Origin: Liquidambar formosana
Taxonomy: Eukaryota; Streptophyta; Magnoliopsida; Saxifragales; Altingiaceae
Length of the DNA stretch: 64,000 nt
NCBI GenBank assembly: GCA_039720395.1
Contig: JBBPBK010000058.1
Span: 278,501 to 342,500, forward strand
Direction: 5' to 3'
The position numbers and the translations under genes are program-made. A model generated the notes under the pieces. That model had not been told where the DNA came from. It made no database searches and saw nothing but the letters and a program-made list of their open reading frames with translations. Position 1 is the stretch's first letter. Each line of letters opens with the position of its first letter. Shown in pieces: positions 12,401 to 23,473 of this stretch.

Positions 12401-12995
12401 CTTCTCCTTATTCCTTCTATTCTAGAATCATAATCCAATTATGATGCATCCAAATGCTTGGGAACCTTTCCCTACCATGTCTAGAACATAACCCAAGTGG
12501 TGGCAACCATTGCCATGCCTTTGATTTCCATCAAAAACTCACAATTGTGGCTGTTGCATCATTCTCGAGCAAAACTGTCTTTCCTAACAGCTTGTAGTAA
12601 AAAATTCATAACTTTCACTACAAAACTCGGATCGATGAACCGTTTGTTGGCTTGTAAAGCTGATTCGAAGAGCTTTCTAACCATATATGGTTTGAAAATT
12701 TTGGAGAAGAACTATGATTTTGGCATGCAAAACAAGATGACGGTTTTTCATAGCTACCATGAAAACTGTTCTTCTTCTTCTCTAAACTCAATCCCCATTC
12801 AACTTTTGAATAACCAGCAGCCTTAAAACTATTTTAGAAGAGGAGTAGAAGGAGAATTAACCTAGGGTTCAATAACCCTAGGTATGGCCATGAGAGGGAA
12901 ACCATTCTAATGCATGAACATAAATTCCAGATTTATTAACCAATCAATTTACCATAAATTCCAGCCCATATGCAGTTTGTATTAGGCATAATCAT
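9437..12995 (-). other. Long untranslated leader of element B
   Basis: About 3.6 kb separates the primer site from gag, and I find no coding region in it. It matches the leader of element A (15373-19210) in inverted orientation along its length. It contains many telobox-like AAACCCTAA motifs between 11050 and 11640, three CCAAT palindromes, and AT-rich stretches. A Met-started frame at 12497-12826 is not conserved as protein in the A copy and is treated as chance. Confidence 0.75.
11136..11531. repeat. Three near-perfect palindromes carrying ATTGG/CCAAT
   Basis: The copies are at 11136-11162, 11327-11352 and 11505-11531. Each reads ATGATTGGTCA, then a short AT centre, then TGACCAATCAT. The middle copy is a perfect 26 bp palindrome without a loop. 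Element A has two copies in the matching positions, at 17141-17167 and 17285-17311. The conserved placement suggests a protein-binding or structural role in the leader, but that is inference. Confidence 0.85.
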
Positions 12996-13008
12996 GGCTT
13001 TGATACCA
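12996..13008 (-). other. Primer binding site of element B
   Basis: On the minus strand it reads TGGTATCAAAGCC, one base different from the initiator-Met tRNA complement TGGTATCAGAGCC, and lies one base from the LTR end at 13010. Confidence 0.88.
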
Positions 13009-13009
13009 C

Positions 13010-14704
13010 TGTTGGGAATTGAATAGGGAGGAAAAAGTACAAAGGCGAAAATTAAATTTTTTCCTACAATTCCCAAAACCATGAATCTTAATTATGCTTA
13101 ATACAAAAACATAAACCCTAACTATCAAGAGAGTTGGGATTACTTATAGTTGATTAATGTCTTCTCCTTTATGCTCCAAGCATTATCTTCGTCCTTTTTG
13201 CTCCAAGTTTTGTCTCGGATAGTGATGAATGAGCAGCCCAAGTGTGCTGCTTCCAACGATATCCACATCTAGCTTGAGCTTGAAGTCCTTTCCTTCTTCT
13301 TCCTTGTTGTTACTAGAGGTGGAGAAGAGGGAGAGAGAGAGAGAGAGCCTCCTATGAATTTCGGCCAGCACTTAGAGGAGTGAATGTGATGATGTCATCA
13401 CATCATAAGAGGCATTAAATAGCCTCCATATAGGGCCGGCCCTAGGGGGGATTCCAAACCCTAGAAGGTTTTGTGTAATTACTCTTAATTGGACAATAAC
13501 CCCTCTAATTTGTATCTTAAACAACCTTGCCCCTTAAGAACAATTCTTTTATTCACTTATGCCCTTTCTCTCATAGACATTCAAGCTCTCCTAGCATGAT
13601 CAGTGTGTGACCATTGGGTTCACATCATCAAGTAGTAGGTATAGCACATGTTGTGCATAATGGAACACTTTCCATTAAAGGGTCTAATTGAAACTCCTTT
13701 CAATTCCCTAATTGATTATAACTCATTTATATCAATTAGGGCTTCTACTAACCATGAGTAACACCTAGCATATGACTCATGGTGTGGTCCTTAATGAGGT
13801 GAATAGTCATTTACAAAGAACCCTTCTGTTATAGTTTATAGGTTACAATTCCATCCTTCCATCAACACAATGTCTCCAATTGAACTAATAGGATAGGGAA
13901 GTCTGTCAAGTCCCTAGTTCAATTATTTTATACTCACTCATTAATATCAACTCAATGATAAACTTATGGAAATTCCTTTCCATATTCATTTTACCATGGG
14001 CCCATGGATTTAATGAGTTATATTCAATGAATGCTGTATGAGACATCACTCCCTTTTTCCTAAGAGTGATAGATTCCTTGTTGATCACTCACATGCCTTC
14101 ACACACATAGCAGTAGGGCTAATGAACACCTTTACAGACCCCTGAATAGGATATGCACTTAGTGTTATCAAACTTCTAAAGCTACATACATAAAACAACC
14201 ATGGTGTCTCAGGTCTAAGGATTACTTGTACCACTATAACAATGAGAAACTGATTGACAGGTAGGTTAAAACTCCATTCAGTTTATCTCATATCTTTGGT
14301 CACATTCAGAGTACCTATTCTTATAATAGGCACCCACTTGTTGGTTGTAGTGTCTTCACACAAATAGCTTGAGACTAGCTATCCTCCTATAGAGTTAACC
14401 TAACAAGTGCTAGTCCTACGGTTCATTACTGTCCATCATAGTGAACCTTCAACTAGGAATGTTTTAGGAGTTTAGTACAGAGATATATTTACAGTCTCAA
14501 AATTACAAGCACTTTGTAATTTCATATTCTCAACTCTAACTCCATGGACATATTATGTAAATATAAATGATGCATATAAACACAATAGAATAAGCCCTTT
14601 TATTAAATCAATAATAAATGTGACATACATAAATGAAATCAATTGATTGTTCCTAATTCCTAAATAATCATCTCTATGATTGGCTCTAGGGCATAATCCT
14701 AACA
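13010..14704 (-). repeat. Element B 5' LTR, complete
   Basis: A 1,695 bp LTR, TGTTGGGAATT on the plus strand at 13010 and CCTAACA at 14704, matching the split 3' LTR of B. It contains the family (CT)n tract near 13327-13346. Confidence 0.92.
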
Positions 14705-14709
14705 CCTAC

Positions 14710-15358
14710 TACTTGATGATGTGAACCCAATGGGTCACACACTGATCATGCTAAGAGAGCTTGATTGTCTATGAGAGAAAGGGTATAAGTGATTAAAGAA
14801 AAGTTCTTTAAGGGGCTAATTTGTATTTGATGCAAACTAGTGGGCTAATTGTGTAATTAAGAGTAATTACACAAAACCCACTAGGGTTTTAAGTTCCCCC
14901 TTGGCCGGCCCTATTGTGTGGCTATATAAGCTACATTATGATGTGATGACGTCATCAAAATTGGATCCCCAAGGGGCTGGCCGAAAATTTCACAAGGCTC
15001 TCTCTCTCTCTCTCTCTCTTCTCCACCTCTAGCAACCATAAGGAAGACTGTTGGAGGTGGATACTGTTGGAGACAGTACAGTTGGACTTCAAGTTCAAGC
15101 TAGGTGTGGATACTGTTGGAGACAGTATAGTTGGACTGCTCATTCATTGCTACACGGAGTTCATGCTTGGAGCAAAAAGGAGAAGACAAAGCTTAGAGCA
15201 TAAAGGAGAAGACATTCATCAACTGTAAGTAACCCTAACTCTCTTGGTAGTTAGGTTATTGTTTTTGTATTATGCATAATCGGATTCATGGGTTTAGGAA
15301 TTGTAAGAAAATTTTTACTCCGCCTTTGTATGTTTTCCTCCTAATCAGATTCCCAACA
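14710..15358 (+). repeat. Element A 5' LTR, right part
   Basis: It resumes the LTR after element B and ends CCCAACA at 15358. It holds the promoter and the (CT)n tract at 14998-15019. A short local duplication ('ggtgtggatactgttggag') near 15053-15125 is absent from the 3' LTR of A. Confidence 0.92.
14923..14954 (+). promoter_or_regulatory. Core promoter of element A LTR: TATA box and TGACGTCA
   Basis: TATATAA lies at 14923-14929 and a perfect TGACGTCA palindrome, a bZIP-type site, at 14947-14954. Most related LTRs here read TGACATCA instead. The CT-rich tract follows about 45 bases later, near where transcription would start. Equivalent TATA boxes are at 22263, 24756 and 44452. Confidence 0.55.
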
Positions 15359-15359
15359 G

Positions 15360-15372
15360 TGGTATCAGAGCC
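15360..15372 (+). other. Primer binding site of element A
   Basis: TGGTATCAGAGCC, an exact complement of the initiator-Met tRNA 3' end as used by most plant copia elements, one base after the LTR end. Confidence 0.92.
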
Positions 15373-18300
15373 ATGATTATGCTTAATACAAACTACATAT
15401 GGGCTGGTTGTTATGGTAAATTGATTGGTTTAATGATGAACAATTTTTATGATAGTCATGAAAAATTGTCATCTTGTTTTGCATGCCAAAATTAGAGTTC
15501 TTCTCCAAAATTTTCGAGCCATATATGGTTAGAAATCCCTTCAAATCAGCTTTCCAACCCAATAAACTGTGCATCGATCCGAGTTCTGTAGAGAAAGTTA
15601 TGAATTGTTTACTATAGGCTGTCTGGGAGACAGTTTTACAGCGGGAATGATGCACCAGCAGAAACTATGAACTTTTGATGGTGATCAAAGGCATGGTAAT
15701 GGTTGCCACCACTTGGATTATATTCTAGACATGGTAGGGAAGGGTTCCCAAGCATTCGGATGCATCATAATTGGATTAAGATGCTAGAACTAGTTTTTTG
15801 AAAACTAGGGTTTTCTTCATGTTGGCTGAACCTATGGTTTGGAACCCTTGGTTGTTCTTCATCTTCTTCTTATTTTGATTTGATATATATAATTCATATG
15901 ATGAATATATATATTTATATATACTGTATATATAAATTTTAAATGTATTTGATGCATTAAAATCGAATTAAAGATAATTAGAAGTTTGGTTTTCTCTATG
16001 GAGGCCGAACCTAGGGTTTAGAACCCTAGGTTGCTCTCTTGTATGTTTTGTTTTAAATTGATTCATTGGTTGTCATGAGATGAGTGTTAATTAATTCATA
16101 TAAGTGTGTTATGTGAATTACATGTGTATTTGGATGCATAGGAATCAAATCAAATCAAAAAGTTTGGGAAGAACACCATGGAGTTCGAATCTAGGTTTTA
16201 GAACCCTTAGGTTCTTGCTACTATTTTGAACAGAAACCTCTGTAAAATTGATGTATATTCTTTATAGGATCATTATACATAATGTATGTATGATTTTCTT
16301 TAAGTTTCAAAAGAGTCTTGATGCATAAAGAATCAAAAAGTTTGATTTCTTGGAAGAACACAGCAGGCTGTATTTCTGTAGAAAGTCATCAATATAGTTT
16401 CGTTCATAACTTGAGCTAGGGAACTCCAAATTGCATGAAACCACTTGCATTAGTTTCCTAAGACATGTAGGATACTAGGAAAAATAATTTGGTAACCTGA
16501 ATTAACCATTTTGTTGGATTTTAAATCAGTTTGCGACAAGGCATAGTATGCTGTCAAATTTTGGGCAGCCTACTGTTCTTGAATTGTTTAGAACAATTGG
16601 GGATGATTTGATCATCCAAACCACTTCAATTTGCTTAGTAATTCATGTAGGGACATGATACAAAAGCTGGTTTTGTTGGTGGAGTTGAATTGATTAGGTT
16701 TTGGAAACTTTTGTGACCTTGGAGGTCCTCCCATGGTGGCGCCAATTTAGGGTTCTTGAAACCCTAATGTTCTTTGAAGAAGACAGCCATATTGGACCAC
16801 TCCAAACGTGTTCAATGGGCTTGGCGCACACCCTAGCACGTGTCCCAAGGCTAGCCTATAGCTCCCCATGCTTGATGGTGGACATGGCAGCCTTGCCAAG
16901 TCTTGACAATAGCTTGGCCTTGCCGTGGCCTAGCCATGGCAGCCCCCTGGCCTAGCTGTGGCCAAGCCTTGGCAGTCCCCTGGCTAAGCTGTGGCCTAGC
17001 CATGGCAGCCCACTATAGGTGGCAGTAGCCTTAGGGTTTAAGATGAAACCCTAATTTCTATTAATGATGAAACCCTAATCTATTAATGGCATTAATTAAA
17101 ACCCTAACTAAGCTATTAATTACCTTTATTAAAGTGTTTAATGATTGGTCATTAATTGACCAATCATGGTTATTAATAATTAGGGTATTATTAAGTGCAT
17201 ATTAATTAGGAGTAATTAATATCCTAGGTGCCATTAATTAAACCCTAATCCTAATCATTAATTCCGTATAAACCTAGGGTTTGAATGATTGGTCATTAAT
17301 TGACCAATCATAAGGCATTTAATGCATTAGGGTTACACTTAGGGTTTAGAGTTAATGCACTTAGGCCATGTTTGTTTAGCTGGAATGGAATGGATGGAAT
17401 GGAATCTCATTCCATTTCATTCCAAACAACATGTTTGGATAAGATAATTTGAATGGGAATGGAATCAAATAGTATGTTTAAATAATTATTTTAAATCTAT
17501 TTTCATTCCAGACTACTTCAAGCATGGAATCACATTCCATTCCCATCCATTCCATTCCAACTAAACAAACATGGCCTTAGGGTTTAGGGTTTTAGGAATT
17601 CCTAATGCACTAATTCATTAATGAAATGATTTTATATAATTCCAAAATTGATTATTTAATTAATGGTGATTAATTTTATAATGTTTTAAATGGTTTAAAA
17701 CACAATCTAGGATTATATTAAAATCTGGAAATTTTAATTAAATGAAATTGTTTTGTTTAATTAAAGAAACCCTAATATTTGATATTAGAGTTTAATTAGG
17801 GGACTTTAACTATTTCAATTAATTTGATTAATTGAAATTAAATGTCTTAAATGTTAAGACTTAATTAATTCTGGAAATTATGCATATCCTAATAAGATTA
17901 GGACACATTAATGAGATTGATGAATACCAATCAATAGAGTTACCATAAATGCCCATATGTTTATTGCTTACAGTTATTTCCTTTATTATACAATGTGATT
18001 GTATGGTTATAGATGGATGATGATTATGGACTATACCCTTAAACCAATTGTGATTGGCCATCTTATGAATGGGTTGTATTAATTTTTCAAGAGTTGTTAA
18101 TTTTTGGTAATGTATTATTTATTTGGGGCTTGCATGCCACCTTCTTCTCTCTCTCTATCATTCTCTTATGTACCCCAGATTCCCCTTATGTATCTCTTTC
18201 TTTAAATTATGTAAATGTTATGTAATCGAGAGCAGACTAAGGAGCATGGTGGACCCAAAGGAGCATGGTGGAGATCAATAAGCCTATGGTGGAGACCATC

Positions 18301-19210
18301 AAGCTAATGGAGGAGATTGAAGGACTTGAAAGCTTGGAGAAGACTTTCAAGAGAGCATGTTATGTTTTGAATGAATGTTTTACAATCACCTACACCCACC
18401 TTAGACCTTGGATTCAATTCATTGGCTTGGATTGAATCCTCTTAAAGTCCATAATCATCATAGTGGGAGCTCTTAATGAGATTGATAGAGATAGCTCCAA
18501 ATCTAAAGATCGTTATATGTCACTTTATAGGGACTAATATCGATAAGTGGATTACATATATAATGTTGTTATATATTTTTATTAAAATGCATGAGATGTA
18601 TTTTAGATTAGTTAATTTGATGAGACCCTTAAAACCCCTCTCTTTTAATATTAAGTTGGAAATGGAGAATACATTAGGGAATGCACTTCTTCATTGCCTT
18701 CCATCATTATAGGATCATCTAACGTCCCTTAATGTAGGTACTTAGCTGTAGACATGTAGGTGCTACCCATGTTAAAGACATTACTTGAAACTATCACATA
18801 TAAGATATCATGGGGTGCCTAAACTGGTATATACTAAGAAACTATAATGTGAGGTATATATTTGGCGAAACATACCTGTGTGAATGATGGGTTTAACTTA
18901 ACTAGGGAAGTATTCCAAGAAACTATAATGTGAGGAGTATGTACCCTAGAGGAAAAATGATTGGAACTTGTTTATGAAGCAATAGACAAAGAGTTGTCTT
19001 CTTATTGTGGGTTAGAAGTCAAGAAACTATAATGTGAGGCTTCTAGGCCACAGTGGGACCCCTATCCCCATTAGGAATGAGATTCCCGAATTCCATTAGA
19101 GGGTGTATGGAATTTGATAAAATAGTGGGAGGTAGCATATGATTAAAGACCCGATCATTATGGATTAAAAATGAAATCTAATTCTCTATTTTTATATGTA
19201 GTTCATAGAA
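15373..19210 (+). other. Long untranslated leader of element A
   Basis: It is 3.8 kb with no supported gene, and homologous to the B leader. It contains three diverged repeats about 177 bp apart at about 15828, 16005 and 16183 (each with 'tagaaccc'-like ends), an AT-rich patch at 15880-15950, two CCAAT palindromes, and a MITE at 17364-17576. Clusters of AAACCCTAA-like motifs lie at about 17030-17350. Confidence 0.75.
17364..17576. mobile_element. Tourist-like MITE (PIF/Harbinger type), 213 bp
   Basis: The terminal inverted repeats begin GGCCATGTTTGTTTAG and close with the complement, flanked by TTA at 17361-17363 and 17577-17579. TTA duplications with GGCC...TGTTTG ends are characteristic of Tourist/PIF-Harbinger MITEs. 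Element B lacks it at the matching place (about 11083), giving an empty site. It carries no coding sequence and would need a transposase from elsewhere. Confidence 0.92.
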
Positions 19211-20049
19211 ATGGCTCACCTCAACCCGCTATCCAAAATATTGGACATCAACCGTTTGACTGGATCAAACTATTTTGATTGGCTGGGGAACTTGAAAATT
19301 GTTTTAAATTCTGAAAAGATTACCTACACACTTGATGGCTCACCTCCTAAGGCTCCTGCTGAGGCTGCAACTTAGCAGGAGAAAGATGCTTATCAGAAGC
19401 ACATGGATGACAACCTATAGGCAAAATGCTATATAATGGCATCTATAAGCCCTGAGCTTTAGAAGCAACATGAGTCTATGAGTAGCGCTCCCGACATCTT
19501 TCTCCACTTACAAGAGTTGTATGGGGAGCAAAGTAGGACCACTAAATATAATATTGTCAAAGATCTATTCAAGGCAAGGATGAACGAGGGTCATCCGTAA
19601 CTGATCACACCTTGAAGATAATCAACCATATCGAGCAGCTTGAGAAGCTTGATGTGATAATTGAAGCTGATATGTGTTTAAACATTATTCCGCAGTCCCT
19701 TCCTGATTCATTTGGGCCGTTCATTATGAATTTTCATATGAACAAGCTTGAGCCCACTCTCCCTGGGCTACATAATTTGCTCAAGATGACTGAGGAGACG
19801 ATGAAGAAAGGGAAAAGTTCTTTGCTCGCATTTGATGCAGCTTCTACTTCCAAAGCCAAACCTAAGCCTAAGGACAAGGGAAAAGGCAAGGGTAAGAGTA
19901 CCCAAGGGAAGATGAAGAAGAACTTAAAGCAGAAGGGAGGCATCAAGAAAGGTAATACCAACAAGGCCAAAGGAACCTGTTTTCACTATGGCAAGGATAG
20001 GCACTAGAAACGTAACTGCCGGGAGTAGCTGGATACTCTAAAGAACTGA
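19211..20049 (+). pseudogene. Element A gag (copia, UBN2-type), broken
   Basis: The ATG at 19211 opens MAHLNPLSKILDINRLTG, the usual N-terminal start of plant copia gag. The UBN2-like region follows (HESMSSAPDIFLHLQELYGE, LPDSFGPFIMNF, NKLEPTLPGLHNLL), then a Lys-rich stretch and the zinc knuckle CFHYGKDRH-stop-KRNC. In-frame stops fall after about 55, 70 and 85 residues, a single-base deletion lies near 19592, and a stop cuts the knuckle in half near 20006. The product would normally coat the element RNA. Length compares well with element B's copy. The minus-strand frame at 19734-19970 is a shadow. Confidence 0.88.
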
Positions 20050-20152
20050 CCTTCGGAAGGTATGGATCATGCTCTAAACTAAATGTTAGTTGCATAGAGC
20101 ATAATAGTTTTAAATTGAATGCTAATAATCTTAATAGAACAAAATATACATA

Positions 20153-20990
20153 GTGATGTATGAAGAGGTTTCTCTTCCTTTACAACCTTTACCAATAATT
20201 CATTCTAGGTTTGGGTGTGTATACTTAAAGAAGTACAAATCTGAATCATTTAAAAAGTTCAAAGAATTTAGATATGAAGTAGAGAAACAAACTAGTAAAA
20301 GTATCAAGCTCTTCGATTGGATCGAGGAGGCGAATATTTAACCTAGTGATCTTTCAGATCAACTTGTTCAAACAGGCATTCTATTCTAATGGACACCTCT
20401 TAGAACACCATAACTAAATGGTGTGTCAGAATGGAGGAAGAGGACCTTACTAGATATGGTCCGATCCATAATAAGTTACAACGACCTAAAATTATCCTTG
20501 TTAGGATATGCCCTAGAAATTGCCACGTACCTGTGAAATAGAGTTCAAACCAAGGCTATCCCTTAAGACCTATATGAGATATGGAAAGGGAAGCACCAAA
20601 CTTTAAGCATGTTAAGGTATAGGGTTGCACTGCATATGTAGAGACACATGATGTAACCAAATTGGAAATCAAGATAACTTAAATGTAGGTTTGTGGTTTA
20701 TCGTAAAAGGAGTTTAGGATATCATATCTATCATCCTGATGAACAAAATTGTTTGTTAGTAAGTTTGCAATCTTTCTTGAAAAAGAGTTTATTCAAGAAG
20801 GAGGCAATAACAGGAAAATAGAACTCAAAGAGTTGTCTAATGAGACACAAACCAACATTGATGCAACCCCTGTCCCTGTTGAGACAGAAGCCATTATTGT
20901 ACCATGATTGTACAAAGAATTAGTGGGAGTGCGATCACATTTATGGTCCTATAAGTGAATGACGTTCTACTTATTAGGGAATAATGTAGA
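20153..20990 (+). pseudogene. Element A: integrase core and tail remnant
   Basis: It encodes FKKFKEFRYEVEKQTSKSIK and then, in a shifted frame, a LDRGGEYL piece corresponding to the second catalytic Asp of copia integrase. Downstream pieces such as LNGVSE and YEIWKGK are recognisable between stops, then TNIDATPVPVETEA. The protease and the N-terminal part of integrase are missing between here and gag. At about 20940-20990 the sequence jumps into the segment that normally follows the RT YVDD motif; the solo LTR at 20991 sits exactly in that junction segment. Confidence 0.8.
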
Positions 20991-22643
20991 TGTTAGGATT
21001 ATGCCCTAGAGCCAATCATAGAGATGATTGTTTAGGGATTAGGAGCAATCATTTGATTTCATTTATGTATGTCACATTTATTATTGATTTAATAAAAGGG
21101 CTTATTCTATTATGTTTATATGCATCATTTATATTTACATAATATGTCCATGGAGTTAGAGTTGAGAATATGGAATTACAAAGAGTTGTAATTTTGAGAC
21201 TATAGATATATCTCTGTACTAAACTCCTAAAGCATTCCTAGTTGAAGGTTTACTATGATGGACAGTAATAAACCATAGGACTAGCACTTGTTAGGCTGAC
21301 TCTATAGGAGGATAGCTAGTCTCAAGCTATTTGTGTGGAGACACTACAACCAACAAGTAGGTGCCTATTGCGAGAATAGGTACACTGAATGTGACCAAAG
21401 ATATGAGATAAACTGAATGGAGTTTTATCCTGCCTGTCAATTAGTTTCTCATTGTTATAGTGGTACAAGTAATCCTTAGACCTGAGACACTATAGTTGCC
21501 TTATGCATGTAGCTTTAGAAGTTTGATAACACTAAGTGCAGATCCTATTCAGGGGTCTGCAAAGGTGTTCATTGGCCCTACTGCTATGTGTATGAAGGCA
21601 TGTGAGTGATCAACAAGGGATCCATCACTCTTAGGAAAAAGAGAGAGAATGTCTCATATAGCATTCATAATATAACTCATTAAATCCATGGCCATGGTAG
21701 GATGAATATGAAAAGAGTTTCATAAGTTCATCAATTAGTTGATATCTATGAATGAGTATAAAGTAATTGAACTAAGGACTTGATAGACTTCCATGTCCTA
21801 TTAGTTCAATTGGAGACATTGTGTTGAAGGAAGGATGCAATTGTAACCTACAAACTATAACAGAAGGGTTCTTTGTAAATGACTATTCACCTCATTAAGG
21901 ACCACACCATGAGCCATATGCTAGGTGTTACTCATGGTTAGTAGAAGCCCTAATTGATATAAGTGAGTTATAATCAATTAGGGAATTGGAAGGAGTTCCA
22001 ATTAGACCCTAAATGGAAAGAGTTCCATTGTGCACACCTCGTGCTATTCCTACTACTTGATGATGTGAACCCAATGGGTTACACACTGATCATGCAAGAT
22101 GAGCTTTAAAGTCTATGAGAGAAAGGGTATGAGTGCATAAAGAATAGTTCTTTAAGGCCTATTTATATTTGATATAATTTATAGGGGTTATTGTGCAATT
22201 TAGAGAAATTGCATAAAACCCTAATAGGGTTTCCCCCTAGGGCCGGCCCCTTTAGTGTGGACTATATAAGTCACACTATGATGTGTGACATCATCATAAG
22301 TTGAACTCTCCAAGGGCTGGCCAGAATTTCCAACCTCCCTCTCTCTCTCTCTCCTCTCTTCTCCTACATTAGCAACAACAAGGAAAAGGAGGAAAGGACT
22401 TTGAAGCTCTAGCTAGGTGTGGATACCGTTGGAGGCAGCACACTTGGGCTGCTCATTCACCGCTGTCCGGAGTCGAAGCTTGGAGCAAAACGGAGAAGAC
22501 AAAAATTCTGTAAGTGTTCTAACCCTCTTCGTAGTTAGGGTTTGATTTTGTGTTATGCATAGTTAGATTCATAGGCTGTGGAATCGTAGGAAAAATTTTT
22601 ATATTCCGCACTTCTATTTTTCCCTCTTGTATAATTCCCAACA
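20991..22643 (+). mobile_element. Copia solo LTR inside element A
   Basis: A 1,653 bp LTR, TGTTAGG to CCCAACA, flanked by GTAGA at 20986-20990 and 22644-22648. It has a TATA box at 22263-22269 and a CT tract near 22338. It resembles the solo LTR at 43171 more closely than the LTRs of A and B, for instance in 'ggactatataagtcacact', so two LTR subfamilies are present. Confidence 0.93.
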
Positions 22644-23440
22644 GTAGAGACGTTGTCAAAAGTGAAAAATTGGTTTTTCACAGAGTTTCTCCATAAAAGA
22701 TTTGGAAGAAGCATCCTATATTATGGGAATAGAGGTCTATAGAGATAGATCTTAAAGGATGCAAAGTCTTTCCCAATCGATGTACTTAGATAAGATTTTG
22801 AATGGGTTCAAAATACATGATTTCAAGAGAAGTCTAATTCCTGTCAGACATGAAATCAAGTTGTCTAAAGGCATATGCTATGCTAAGTACATGACCAGAT
22901 ATCTGTAATGCTGTAAACGTTATAAGCAGATATCAGGCAAACCCAGGCAAGAAACTTTGGGAAGTAGTCAAGGCTATCCTTAAGTACTTATGAAGAACTA
23001 AAGGACCTATAACTTGTCTATGGAGAAAGAAACTTGAAAATGGTTGGTAATACGGACAATGTTTTCACTTTAAAAAATGGAAACGTAAAATGGAGAAGCT
23101 GTAAGTGGGGTACTGTAGCAGACTCCATTACAGAGGTTGAGCGAATTGCTGCATGTTTGGATGAGTAAGTTTATTGTAGAACTAGGAGTGGTTCCTGACA
23201 TTGAGAAGCCTTTACTATTGTTTTTATGACAACAATAAGGCTATTGCTCAAGACAAGGATCCACTGATCTCATCAAAAGTCCAAACTTTAAGCGGCGATT
23301 CCAAGTGATTAGAGAGATCATTGGAAGAGATGACATATACATATAGAAGTTTAATACAATAGAGAATAAAGAAAACCCTTTTACTAAAGCTATAACCCAA
23401 GTGTGTTGGATCGCCACTGACAGGATATGGGTATGAGATA
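22644..23440 (+). pseudogene. Element A: C-terminal RT and RNase H remnant
   Basis: After the solo LTR the sequence continues with the segment following RT YVDD ('ETLSKVKNW'-like), then a damaged LGI-type region, VKAILKYL-like pieces near 22970, and RNase H pieces: GTVADSITE near 23115, FIVELGVVPDI near 23170, and VIREIIGRDDIYI near 23310. ENPFTKA near 23375 is the usual copia C-terminus, which is followed by non-coding sequence and the polypurine tract. Frames change often and stops are present. No RT catalytic motif remains. The layout is the same as in element B. Confidence 0.8.
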
Positions 23441-23462
23441 CATGGTGGATTGGCTATAGTGC

Positions 23463-23473
23463 AAGTGGGAGAT
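23463..23473 (+). other. Polypurine tract of element A
   Basis: AAGTGGGAGAT immediately before the 3' LTR start at 23474; plus-strand DNA synthesis begins from such tracts. Confidence 0.9.

Larger units (their letters stand above)
2410..14704 (-). mobile_element. Element B: Ty1/copia retrotransposon on the minus strand, inserted in the 5' LTR of A
   Basis: It is flanked by the 5 bp duplication CCTAC (2405-2409 and 14705-14709). Read on the minus strand: 5' LTR 14704-13010, primer site 13008-12996, leader 12995-9437, gag 9436-8562, integrase remnant, RT/RNase H remnant, polypurine tract 6834-6824, and 3' LTR 6823-6194 plus 3470-2410, split by a gypsy solo LTR. It belongs to the same family as A and has the same internal deletion. 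Being inverted relative to A, it creates a giant inverted repeat. Confidence 0.93.

Noticed and set aside
14947..14954. TGACGTCA as a proven stress-responsive element
   Set aside because: Only one LTR copy has the perfect site while the others read TGACATCA, so it may be a chance substitution; kept only as part of the promoter entry.
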